Below, piece by piece: positions 44,891-56,596 of a stretch of 64,000 nt of DNA. This stretch comes from Vandiemenella viatica (Eukaryota; Arthropoda; Insecta; Orthoptera; Morabidae), in contig CM061918.1 of assembly GCA_031002005.1 (NCBI GenBank), positions 46,412,047 to 46,476,046 of the forward strand. The letters are read 5' to 3'. The translations under genes and the position numbers were made by a program. The notes beneath the pieces were generated by a model. That model made no database searches and had not been told where the DNA came from. It saw nothing but the letters and a program-made list of their open reading frames with translations. The number at the start of each line of letters is the position of its first letter. The first letter of the stretch is position 1.

Positions 44891-45065
44891 TATATCTATT
44901 ATAACTTACCTTAGTTATCTACTTCATTTATTGTAGTCTTCATTTTCCACTATAGTTCTTACCTACTCTGTTCTCTTCACTAACATATTAGCCAATTCCC
45001 CGTATCTTAAAATGCGGACCATCTAAGAGACCTTTTCACACTTTCCTCCCAATCATTTTCAAAAA

Positions 45066-46204
45066 GTATTTAGTTCAGGGTATATGTGTGTATTCATCAA
45101 CGACAGAAAGTTCAAAGCTTCGATCCATGTACTGTGTTCAACACATACAGTTTTAGAAACTTTTTTCTCGGTATTATATCATTATTAATAAACAAATAGA
45201 AATCATTCTTTTCAATTGAAGGATTTGGGATAGCGCATTTATGGTTTTTAAATTGTTTCTCCACCTACAGTCTTTTACTTCTTAAATAGCAGAGTCTTCT
45301 TCGTTTTTTCTACATCTGACACAATTTTGATTTTTACTCAACTCAGATTATGAATTTTTCTGCATTTCATAAGTTTTGCTTTTTTTATATTCCGAAGAAA
45401 TTATTCTTTCTGTATTTTGCTAAATCGCACTTTCGACGTTCCTTAAAATCGGTGGTAGAAAGAGACTGCGCGTGGCAATGGTCTAACAGCAATAATACCA
45501 TTTCAAAAATTGACTACGCATTAATTGTTTGTTTCATAGTATTTTCTGAATAAACAATAAATTGTAAACTGTAATTAAAATCAGAACCCCTCTGGGAATT
45601 AAAGCACGTGTTCAGTAATTATTAATTACCACACAAAATCAAAAAAATACATGCAGAATTGCTTGTACAATAACAATGTATTTCAACGTAACTAACCCAC
45701 GTTGACTAATTGCATATGATTATTTTCTTTTGTTTATGGAACGTACAATCGTCTATGCACTTTGTTTCCAAACTAAACTATGAGATGAGAATTTACTCGT
45801 AGGCTGCATTTTGCAGCAATATACGTTGCAATATGCTGTTTCACCCGCCATGATTTTTTGAAAATATTAGGTAATTATAATGTAAGGTTGGTAAGAACTA
45901 CAATATTTCGCAATTAAAAATTTCTAAGTTAAGAGATTCCGAAGTTACAACGGCGTTACAGATGAATAGACAGAGAAATTAGTGAATCAATAAGTTTTCA
46001 GTTATTCACTGAACCTGAAAAAATAACTTATTCCTCTCTCAATTTCTGCTCAAGTTACTGCTTTAATGTGCGACATCAGAATTTATTAGAAATTTTTATC
46101 GGTTTTATTTTTTAGATAGTTGGAGGAAAAAGCAGTGAAGTGGAAAACACTGAAGGAGACTAAAACGTGGGGAAAATGTTAATATGAGTAAAGCATTAGT
46201 GCTG
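45066..46204. other. Unassigned AT-rich region
   Basis: No gene or named repeat visible. Confidence 0.5.
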
Positions 46205-46500
46205 CCAGGGTTCATAGGGGTTGTTCTGCTGCTTTATTTACAGAATATCAGTTCGAAATAGAATCCACCATAGTCGTGGTTGCCTAACGTAATTCGGTGA
46301 TACCAACAAGTAAAGTAAGTCTGCAGTTTATAATACCTTCCAACCCGAATCTCAGAGACTTCATAGCATACATCGCAAAATTTTTCTGAGTAGAATGATG
46401 GGTTAGCCGTGTAAGAAAATTTTGTTTTACACCGGGATTCAATCGCTGGATATGTCACTTATAGCCATGAACTTTACCTTTGAGTCATCCAATCCTTTCC
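46205..46500 (-). mobile_element. Candidate tRNA-derived SINE of a different family
   Basis: On minus: TGGCTATAAGTGAC (A-box-like), GATTGAATCCCGG (B-box-like), then CTTACACGGCTAACCCATCATTCTACTCAG and ACGTTAGGCAACCACGACTATGG, ending with TCTGTAAATAAAGCAGC. The layout suits a SINE, but I see no second copy, so the call rests on promoter-like boxes. Confidence 0.35.
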
Positions 46501-46739
46501 CATTTAAAGCTGAATAATTCCTTCTGGGTAGGAAATTATCACAGTGACAACGGTCTTTCACCTTCGAACCATCAATACATCAAGTCGCTATGATGGAACC
46601 TACTGTACACAGAACTTGTTAGTAAGTCCAACCATCCTCAAGCGGCGAATCAGGATTATGGTGACTGGTTCCAAGCCTGTGATCGTTTAGTGGGTAGAAA
46701 AGTTCCCATGTCTCACAATATACAAATATATCATTCAAA

Positions 46740-47795
46740 TCTATAAAACGAAAACCGGGTATATTGTCATAATAAAAAGTCGGAAACTACGGAGCATATT
46801 TCGATTGGGTTTTCACCGTTTTAAAGCTTAGAATCTCAATTCAGTTGTGTGGCATGTCTTATGTTTCAACGTTAAATAACGCAGGGGCATTATTATTATT
46901 CTTTTTTAAACTGCTTTACGTCTCTCAACAGCGAGGTCTTTAGAGACGGGAAAGGATGGGGGGCAAGGAATGGGAAGGAATTCGGCCATGGCCTTTTGAA
47001 GGAAGCATCCCGGCATTCACCTGGATTGATTTGGGGTAAACAATGGAAAACCCAAATCTGGATGCCCGGACGGGGATTCGAACCGCCGTCCTCCCGAATG
47101 CGAAGCCAGAACGCTAGCCGTTACACCACCAGAATCCGTTTTAATTAAAGTAATAAAATAACTTAACAATAATAACTATTTTGCACACTAAATAATACTT
47201 GATGTATTCTTTCCTTTAACTCTGGATATTCAATTTTTAAAAGCCATAGATAGCCGTAACTTGAAGTATTCTTTCCTGTAATTCGGGATATTCAATTTTT
47301 AAACGCCAACGATAGCCGCAAAAAAAAACAAAAAGAACAGAGATTTTCCTCTGGACAATGTCTTTGGCCATCGCCATTAGTCTTCTCCTTACAATAATAT
47401 TATTCTGGATTCACTTTTGATATTTGTATAAAAGGCTGAATCTGCAGAGTTAAAGTATCTGGCGTTTCGAGCAAAAAGTATATCCATTCACTTCGCAATT
47501 GAATCAAATATGAGTTTCTAACATAATCTAGCGTTGTTCAGTAATGCAATTTCTTAACCAAATCAACGAAGCTTGATATACAAGAAAGTTTCTGACGAAT
47601 GAAAATAGTCTACGTGAAAATAAAGAACCCACCTGTTTCTCGGTAGGAGGCGGGTAAATATAGGTTTGCTTTCATTTCGAAAGTTTGCGCGAATTTTATG
47701 AAACTTTGTACAAATGTTTCTCATTGCGGCAATAAAAAATAGGGTACGGATAAATCTACGCCAACTATACCGGGGAACGCCGGGAACTCCGCTAG
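46740..47795 (+). mobile_element. Helitron-like non-autonomous element H1, copy in plus orientation, with SINE
   Basis: Starts TCTATAAAACGAAAACCGGGTATATTG and ends with hairpin ACCGGGGAACGCCGG and GCTAG at 47795, next base T. It is homologous end to end to 15457-16280 in reverse. A SINE (46910-47132) replaces roughly 100 bp that the other copy keeps. No coding. Confidence 0.72.
46910..47132 (-). mobile_element. tRNA-derived SINE, subfamily B, well preserved
   Basis: Plus reads TTTTTTAAACTGCTTTACGTCTCTCAACAGCGAGGTCTTTAGAGACGGGAAAGGATGGGGGGC (B tail), then complemented centre, B box, and head to about 47132. It lies inside Helitron H1. Confidence 0.95.
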
Positions 47796-47839
47796 TTACA
47801 AATAAATAGAAACAAATGAAATGAGCTTTTAGAATAAAA

Positions 47840-48087
47840 ATTGAGCGTGGTGGTGTAACGGCTAGAGTTATGTCCTCGCATTCGGGAGGACGGCGGTTCG
47901 AATCCCCTTCCGGGCATCAAGATTTGGGTTTTACATGGTTTCCCAAATCACTCCAGGCAAATGCCGGGATGCTTCCTTCAAAAAAGCCATGGCCGAATTC
48001 CTTCCCATTCCTTGCCCCCCCCCCCCATCCTTTCTCGTCTCTAAAGACCTCGCTGTTAGACAGATGTTAAGCAGATATAAAAAAAAT
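47840..48087 (+). mobile_element. tRNA-derived SINE, subfamily B, full length, with target duplication
   Basis: AGAATAAAA flanks it at 47831-47839 and 48088-48096. Head TTGAGCGTGGTGGTGTAACGG, B box GGTTCGAATCC, central block, tail with a 13-base C run (48017-48029) and GACAGATGTTAAGCAGATATAAAAAAA. Confidence 0.95.
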
Positions 48088-48419
48088 AGAATAAAACGTA
48101 ATGATCACGTTATCTGATCTGACCTATTTCTTGAGTCTGATCATTTTTTGAATTCTTTGGTGGATTTAAGTTGAACAAGCATTGCATAGTGTCTCAGAGT
48201 GACAGAGGTGAGGTGTTAGAGAAAAAAAGTGATATCTTAGCAACCAACAATGAGTTAAATGGTGGACCAGTAATAAGATTTTAAGGTCAAAATCCGGACC
48301 AAAGAAATGGTGACAGTAGTGACGATCAGCTATTATCTACAGTGTAATGTGGCATTGCGAAATGTTATAATAGTAATGTCGAACAAATGAGTGAAGATAC
48401 GCCGTTACTGTGAGGGAAG

Positions 48420-49075
48420 TGTTTGACATGGTTGAAAGAGATGTGGAAGTATAATTGTAATTGGACGAAAGGAGACGTTTTGGACTTGGAAGGAATAACT
48501 GTAACGGATGCAGAAGATGAGGAGAAGAATACATTTCGTAAAAAAGAAGCAGAAGAAACAAAGGAAGACGAGACGACGCTATTATCTTTAGGGAGGGAGA
48601 AATTAATGATTATAGAAATTTGATGGAATCAGTCTTAAAAATGTCTTTAAAATGTGTAAAAACGGAAAAAGATGGAGTACATTCAGATATAAGGTCTTTG
48701 ACGGCAGTAGCTGAAGTTTATGAGCAGAGCAATGAACAGAAGAACAATGAGGAATGATTTACTGTTATTCAGATGAAGATGTAAAGGTACTTGAAACTGA
48801 CTTCTTGACGGAAGACAAGAGTGAATAATTCGAAATGGTAAAGAAAGAGACAAAATAAAAATGAAAAAAAGGGAATGAAGGAAAAGATATTTATGGTAAA
48901 GAAGGTAATAAAAGCGAAAATGACAAAGTTGTTGGGAATTATGAAGAAAAATGTCATTAATCAAATGGTAGAAAATGGTTTGGATTTATGGACTGAACGG
49001 AAGAATATTACGAATCTTAAAGCAAAGACGATTAAAAGGGGGGCAGAGCACAGAAGGTCAAAATTATGAGTGAAC
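48420..49075 (+). other. Purine-rich stretch, possible coding relic
   Basis: Plus strand is strongly A/G-rich over 650 bp. Short frames read acidic/basic text (VTDAEDEEKNTFRKKEAEET; KEKIFMVKKVIKAKM). Stops occur every 20-70 codons. It may be the ruin of a charged protein gene or merely skewed sequence. Confidence 0.25.
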
Positions 49076-50290
49076 AGAATGAGAAGCTTTGACAGTAAAA
49101 TATCCTTAAGTAACAGGTAATCCTCATTCAAACCCATTTTATTTTATATACCCGAGTTCAGTAAAAGGATGGGGTTACGCAATGTTGCGGATTTAAAACT
49201 ATACGCAGTTATGAAACATTAAAAATAAAACGCAATTCAGCTGTAGGAATAACATGTATGTGATTAGTGAATTGAAATAAATTAGTTGGGTTGTGATTAC
49301 GAATACAATATAAAGATCGTAGTGTAAGATTAAACACTATAATTGTTATAGTTTAGCTTAAAGTAATATTAGTTTTTACATTCCGTGGTCGCTTATCATA
49401 TTTCTTTTCAAGAAATGATTTCACAACTACGAAGTGGGGGGGGGGGGCATATGTGAAGGAATTATTTTAAAAAGTTTCAACTAAATATTTGTGCCTGATA
49501 AATTTCTTTTGAGTAGAGGAGCGTTGTTGTCCCTGGTTTTCGTGGAGTAGAGTCAATCGCTCGCGATTAAATCGGGAAGTTTGTTCATTGTCGGTAGACT
49601 GAAATCACGCGGTCTGCAGTTTTGCGAAAACTAATATTGTGTCTGAGAAAGACGAGGAATAAGGACATTAATCTATTAATGTACTAAACATATACACAGT
49701 TTGTAAAAGAATAGGAAAATAAGAACTGTATTGGCAGTTGTATGAAGAAATTCTTTAATGTACAGAGTGGAGACAGTTAATTTGTTAGTAATGAAAGGAA
49801 TGTACTAATTTAAATATTATTAAAATGAAATTATATAGACGCTTATTAATGAGATTATTTTAGAATCTTTTCTAAATACCATAACTTTATATAATATTAT
49901 ATGCTTGGCTAAAGTAACGCATCAAATCTTACGCCCATTTATAAGAACGGTACATGGTGTAAACGGTATTTGTAAGAAGGAGTAGTAACACTAAAAAATC
50001 CTTTGATTTTGGATTGATTCAAACCATTTCTTCGGAGTGTTTGAATTTCCAAAAAAGGCAGTTATAATATGGTATATTATACGTTATCCTTTGACAAAGA
50101 ATTCTTTGTGTCATGGTTACCCTGAAATGTAGTCAATATTCGTGATTTACTGCAATTAAATCAATAACATTTGGAATAATTCAATTTTGCTTTGAAGCTT
50201 GCGAGACCCGCAACAAGACTGCCGTATTTTCTGTTTCTTGAGACAAAAAATTTCCAGGACTTTAGCAACTATAAAGAATTTATTGCTGAA
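49076..50290. other. Unassigned stretch
   Basis: A 12-base G run at 49436-49447 is the only simple feature. No gene. Confidence 0.45.
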
Positions 50291-50299
50291 ACATCTTTT

Positions 50300-50830
50300 A
50301 ACTGACTAGTGGCTGTTTCAAAATCGAAAAAAAATGAAATCCAAATTTTAATAAGTTTCATAATTGTAACTGTTTTTAGACTTTATGTGGATTCGTGTTT
50401 GTGTTAACCGATAGATTCCTACAAAAAAACTAGCTGTTAACCGCGACTTCTTTCGTGTGGACTTGGAATTTTATTATTAGAATTGGATATTGCTTGCCAA
50501 ATTCCAACAAGATCGGTGAAACAGTTTGGTCGTGAAAATGGAACATACAGACAGTGTGCTTATCTGACTAGTGGCTGATTTAAACTCGAGTAATTGACCA
50601 CCAAATTTTAATAACCTTCATACTTGTAACTATTTTTCAACTTTATCTGGTTTCAAGTGTGTATTAACTGATAATTCTTATTAAAAAAACTAGCTGTTCC
50701 TGCTACTATATACCCATGAACTTAAAATGTTATTGTGATAATTGGATATTAGAATCTGTGGGTTATGGAAAAGGTGTTCCGCGAATAGACTGCACGAGAA
50801 ATAAAGACTGAGAGACCGATATACCAATAA
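50300..50830 (+). repeat. Two diverged ~264-bp direct repeat units
   Basis: GACTAGTGGCTGTTTCAAAATCG (50304) recurs as GACTAGTGGCTGATTTAAACTCG (50568); CAAATTTTAATAAGTTTCATAATTGTAACTGTTTTTAGACTTTATGTGG recurs, as does AAAAAAACTAGCTGTT. The phrase ACTAGCTGTTAACCGCGACTTCTTTCGTGTGGACTT is like a very common insect dispersed repeat (ACTAGCT-TT-CCCGCGACTTCGTCCGCGTGGA). Element class not assigned. Confidence 0.65.
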
Positions 50831-50989
50831 AGAAATTACACACGCTATCCGTCCGTCAGTCACCTTTCGTTTAGTTTTCAAAATTTATGACAAAATTTGT
50901 TATATATCTCAAAATAGTATCCTACCTATATCCTGCCTAATAATTGATAGTATTTCCTTGCCAAATTTCATCATATCGGTATTGCCGTT

Positions 50990-51932
50990 TACTAGTTAAA
51001 ACGTAAAAAATAATTGCATTGGAAATAACAATGACACTGCATAAAACTAATGGAATGCTGTCTGTTCTTTCCTCTTTTAACGCTTTATTTTTGATAACTG
51101 ACTGTAGGAGATACGGGTCAGAGTTCTACCAAAACATTAGGTTTGGGTTTGTTACTTGTGCTGTTGGCTTTCCTCGCACTGTCTGCTTTTTTTTCGAATA
51201 AGATTTATGGGATATGTTGAGGTGAAACAAGGCAGGAGGTATGTGTGGAGAAGCCGCCGGGCAGATGTGTCCCTCGGGACCGGGAGGAGCCTGGGAGTTG
51301 TGATGGATGAACACCCGTGTCGGATGCTGCAGCCAACCACAAATTGCTACTGTGCATCAAGACGTGCGAAGGTCAGTCCTCAAGGACGAGCATTATTCCC
51401 TGTACAAGGTGAGCCCATGAGAAACCATTAGACGAGTTTCATACACTCCGTGCAATTATATATTACGCCACGTGTCTGAAAAGCTCATGGTTTGGATTAC
51501 AGCAGAGAATCTCGCAGTATAAATTCGTGGCTCAAGCAGGTAAACGAAATCTTACAGCCTTGGGAAAGCTATGTGTCGTTGTTGACTATTGTAACGCCGC
51601 AAAATAAACCATGCACATGTCTGCATAGTCTGAAATGAGAATAAAGAAATTGTGCTATGATTGAATATTTGTGTGATAAAAATACACGCACACGTAGTAG
51701 AATATGATGGTATCATTCCTAGTTTTTTTTATGGGAGCCAATTATTTGGTAATAATTTGATAGTAATAAATGGCTGTTTCCTTGTATCATTTCGGTAGTC
51801 ATTTTAATACAGCCTATAGTGAACTCAGACGAATTTCTTCAGTCAATATCAGCAATCTCCAGGGAAATAACCTGAAAATAATAAAAACTATGTACAGAGG
51901 ATTACACCGTTATTTATAATTGACCAAGTCCA
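50990..51932. other. Unassigned stretch before the satellite
   Basis: A 91-codon plus frame at 51156-51431 includes SRRAKVSPQGRALFPVQ; another frame there (VRRSVLKDEHYSLYKV) faintly recalls the 'vhRvLkexxxxPYhxQxVQ' helix region of mariner transposases. Too weak to call. Confidence 0.35.
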
Positions 51933-54900
51933 CTCAATTAATAATAACGCTTACTCAAGTTAATCATTCCTCATCTCCGTGCTCCATTGTCTACTAATTC
52001 TATTACTATTACTCAATTAATAATAACGCTTACTCAAATTAATCGTTCCTCATCTCCGTGCTCCATTGTCTACTAATTCTATTACTATTACTCAATTAAT
52101 AATACCGCTTACTCAAGTTAATCGTTCCTCATCTCCGTGCTCCATTGTCTACTAATTCTATTACTATTACTCAATTAATAATAACGCTTACTCAAGTTAA
52201 TCGTTCCTCATCTCCGTGCTCCATTGTCTACTAATTCTATTACTATTACTCAATTAATAATAATGCTTACTCAAATTAATCGTTCCTCATCTCCATGCTC
52301 CATTGTCTACTAATTCTATTACTATTACTCAATTAATAATACCGCTTACTCAAGTTAATCGTTCCTCATCTCCGTGCTCCATTGTCTACTAATTCTATTA
52401 CTATTACTCAATTAATAATAACGCTTACTCAAGTTAATCATTCTTCATCTCCGTGCTCCATTGTCTACTAATTCTATTACTATTACTCAATTAATAATAA
52501 CGCTTACTCAAGTTAATTATTCCTCATCTCTGTGCTCCATTGTCTACTAATTCTATTACTATTACTCAATTAATAATAACGCTTACTCAAGTTAATCATT
52601 CTTCATCTCCGAGCTCCAATGTCTACTAATTCTATTACTATTACTCAATTAATAATAACGCTTACTCAAGTTAATTATTCCTCATCTCCGTGCTCCATTG
52701 TCTACTAATTCTATTACTATTACTCACTTAATAATAACGCTTACTCAAGTTAATCATTCCTCATCTCCGTGCTCCATTGTCTACTAATTCTATTACTATT
52801 ACTAAATTAATAATAACGCTTACTCAAGTTAATCATTCTTCATCTCCGTGCTCCATTGCCTACTAATTCTATTACTATTACTCAATTAATAATAACGCTT
52901 ACTCAAGTTAATCATTCTTCATCTCCGTGCTCCATTGTCTACTAATTCTATTACTATTACTCAATTAATAATAACGCTTACTCAAGTTAACCATTCTTCA
53001 TCTCTGTGCTCCATTGTCTACTAATTCTATTACTATTACTCAATTAATAATAACGCTTAATCAAGTTAATCATTCTTCATCTACGTGCTCCATTGTCTAC
53101 TAATTCTATTACTATTACTCAATTACTAATAACGCTTACTCTAGTTAATCATTCTTCATCTCCGTGCTCCATTGCCTACTAATTCTATTACTATTACTCA
53201 ATTAATAATAACGCTTACTCAAGTTAATCGTTCCTCATCTCCGTGCTCCATTGTCTACTAATTCTACTACCATTACTCAATTAATAATAACGCTTACTCA
53301 AGTTAATCATTCCTCATCTCCGTGCTCCATTGCCTACTAATTCTTTTACTATTACTCAATTAATAATATCGCTTACTCAAGTTAATCATTCTTCATCTCC
53401 GTGCTCCATTGTCTACTAATTCTATTACTATTACTCAATTAATAATAACGCTTACTCAAGTTAATCATTCTTCATCTCCGTGCTCCATTGTCTACTAATT
53501 CTATTACTATTACTCAATTAATAATAACGCTTACTCAAGTTAATCATTCTTCATCTCCGTGCTCCACTGCCTACTAATTCTATTACTATTACTCAATTAA
53601 TAATAACGCTTACTCAAGTTAATCGTTCCTTATCTCCGTGCTCCATTGTCTACTAATTTAATTACTATTACTCAATTAATAATAACGCTTACTCAAGTTA
53701 ATCATTCTTCATCTCCGTGCTCCATTGTCTACTAATTCTATTACTATTACTCAATTAATAATAACACTTACTCAAGTTAATCGTTCCTCATCTCCGTGCT
53801 CCATTGTCTACTAATTCTATTACTATTACTCAATTAATAATAATGCTTACTCTAGTTAATCATTCTTCATCTCCGTGCTCCATTGCCTACTAATTCTATT
53901 ACTATTACTCAATTAATAATAACGCCTACTCAAGTTAATCGTTCCTCATCTCCGTGCTCCATTGTCTACTAATTCTATTACTATTACTCAATTAATAATA
54001 ACGCTTACTCAAGTTAATCATTCTTCATCTCCGTGCTCCATTGCCTACTAATTCTATTACAAATACTCAATTAATAATATCGCTTACTCAAGTTAATCAT
54101 TCTTCATCTCCGTGCTCCATTGCCTACTAATTCTATTACTATTACTCAATTAATAATAACGCTTACTCAAGTTAATCATTCTTCATCTCCGTGCTCCATT
54201 GTCTACTAATTCTATTACTATTACTCAATTAATAATAACGCTTACTCAAGTTAATTATTCCTCATCTCCGTGCTCCATTGTCTAATAATTCTATTACTAT
54301 TACTCAGTTAATAATAATGCTTAATCAAGTTATTCATTCTTCATCTCCGTGCTCCATTGCCTATTAATTCTATTACTATTACTCAATTAATAATAACGCT
54401 TACTCAAGTTAATCATTCTTCATCTCCATGCTCCATTGTCTACTAATTCTATTACTATTACTCAATTAATAATAACGCTTACTCAAGTTAATCGTTCCTC
54501 ATCTCCGTGCTCCATTGTCTACTAATGCTATTACTATTACTCAATTAATAATAACGCTTACTCAAGTTAATCGTTGCTCATCTCCGTGCTCCATTGTCTA
54601 CTAATTCTATTACTATTACTCAATTAATAATAACGCTTACTCAAGTTAATCATTCTTCATCTCCGTGCTCCATTGCCTACTAAATTCTATTACTATTACT
54701 CAATTAATAATAACGCTTACTCAAGTTAATCGTTCCTCATCTCCGTGCTCCATTGTCTACTAATTCTATTACTATTACTCAATTAATAATAACGCTTACT
54801 CAAGTTAATCATTCTTCATCTCCGTGCTCCATTGTCTACTAATTCTATTACTATTACTCAATTAATAATAATGCTTACTCAAGTTAATCATTCTTCATCT

Positions 54901-56593
54901 CCGTGCTCCATTGTCTACTAATTCTATTACTATTACTCAATTAATAATAACGCTTACTCAAGTTAATCATTCTTCATCTGCGTGCTCCATTGTCTACTAA
55001 TTCTATTACTATTACTCAATTAATAATAACGCTTACTCAAGTTAATCATTCTTCATCTCCGTGCTCCATTGTCTACTAATTCTATTACTGTTACTCAATT
55101 AATAATAACGCTTACTCAAGTTAATCATTCTTCATCTCCGTGCTCCATTGTCTACTAATTCTATTACTATTACTCAATTAATAATAACGCTTACTCAAGT
55201 TAATCATTCTTCATCTCCGTGCTCCATTGTCTACTAATTCTATTACTATTACTCATTAATAATAACGCTTACTCAAGTTAATTATTCCTCATCTCCGTGC
55301 TCCATTGTCTACTAATTCTATTACTATTACTCAGTTAATAATAACGCTTAATCAAGTTAATCATTCTTCATCTCCGTGCTCCATTGCCTACTAATTCTAT
55401 TACTATTACTCAATTAATAATAACGCTTACTCAAGTTAATCATTCTTCATCTCCGTGCTCCATTGCCTACTAATTCTATTACTATTACTCAATTAATAAT
55501 AACGCTTACTCAAGTTAATCATTCTTCATCTCCGTGCTCCATTGTCTACTAATTCTATTACTATTACTCAATCAAAAATAACGCTTACTCAAGGTAATTA
55601 TTCCTCATCTCCGTGCTCCATTGTCTACTAATTCTATTACTATTACTCAATTAATAATAACGCTTACTCAAGTTAATCATTCTTCATCTCCGTGCTCCAT
55701 TGTCTACTTATTCTATTACTATTACTCAATTAATAATAACGCTTACTCAAGTTAATTATTCCTCATCTCCGTGCTCCATTGTCTACTATTTCTATTACTA
55801 TTACTCAGTTAATAATAACGCTTAATCAAGTTAATCATTCTTCATCTCCGTGCTCCATTGCCTATTAATTCTATTATTATTACTCAATTAATAATAACGC
55901 TTACTCAAGTTAATCATTCTTCATCTCCGTGCTCCATTGCCTACTAATTCTATTACTATTACTCAATTAATATTAACGCTTACTCAAGTTAATCGTTCCT
56001 CATCTCCGTGATCCATTGTCTACTAATTCTATTACTATTACTCAATTAATAATAACGCTTACTCAAGTTAATCATTCTTCATCTCCGTGCTCCATTGTCT
56101 ACTAATTCTATTACTATTACTCAATTAATAATAACGCTTACTCAAGTTAATCATTCTTCATCTCCGTGCTCCATTGCCTACTAATTCTATTACTATTACT
56201 CAATTAATAATAACGCTTACACAAGTTAATCGTTCCTCATCTCCGTGCTCCATTGTCTACTAATTCTATTACTATTACTCAATTAATAATAACGCTTACT
56301 CTAGTTAATCATTCTTCATCTCCGTGCTCCATTGCCTACTAATTCTATTACTATTACTCAATTAATAATAACGCTTACTCAAGTTAATCGTTCCTCATCT
56401 CCGTGCTCCATTGTCTACTAATTCTATTACTATTACTCAATTAATAATAACGCTTACTCAAGTTAATCATTCTTCATCTCCGTGCTCCATTGCCTACTAA
56501 TTCTATTACTATTACTCAATTAATAATAACACTTACTCAAGTTAATTATTCCTCATCTCCGTGCTCCATAGTCTACTAATTCTATTACTATTA
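51933..56593. repeat. Satellite array, 59 units of 79 bp
   Basis: Unit: CTCAATTAATAATAACGCTT, ACTCAAGTTAATCATTCTTC, ATCTCCGTGCTCCATTGTCT, ACTAATTCTATTACTATTA. Start-to-start distance is 79 throughout, with one inserted A near 54679 and one deleted A near 55254 cancelling out, so 4661 bp holds exactly 59 units. Common variants are ATCGTTCCTC, ATCATTCTTC or ATTATTCCTC in the middle and TTGTCT or TTGCCT. Most units differ by only a few bases. One strand has about 19 C and 5 G per unit. No open frame persists. Confidence 0.98.
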
Positions 56594-56596
56594 CTC

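Larger units (their letters stand above)
44215..45065 (-). pseudogene. Non-LTR retrotransposon 3' end (family X, copy 3), split by mariner copy 2
   Basis: On plus, TCTTTTGGTTTGATGCAGTCCTCCATCTCTTCCTAGC (44245-44282) and GTAGTCTTCATTTTCCACTATAGTTCTTACC...CTTCACTAACATATTAGCCAATTCCCCGTATCTTAAAATGCGGACCATC (44930-45022) line up with 35785-35990, the family X end. The mariner element 44306-44890 separates the halves. Minus reading includes MVRILRYGELANMLV, matching the HILRHAGLVNLLVEG part of copy 2. Confidence 0.7.

Noticed and set aside
51933..56593. CRISPR-like array
   Set aside because: There are no unique spacers; the whole 79-bp unit repeats without interruption, and the setting is eukaryotic.
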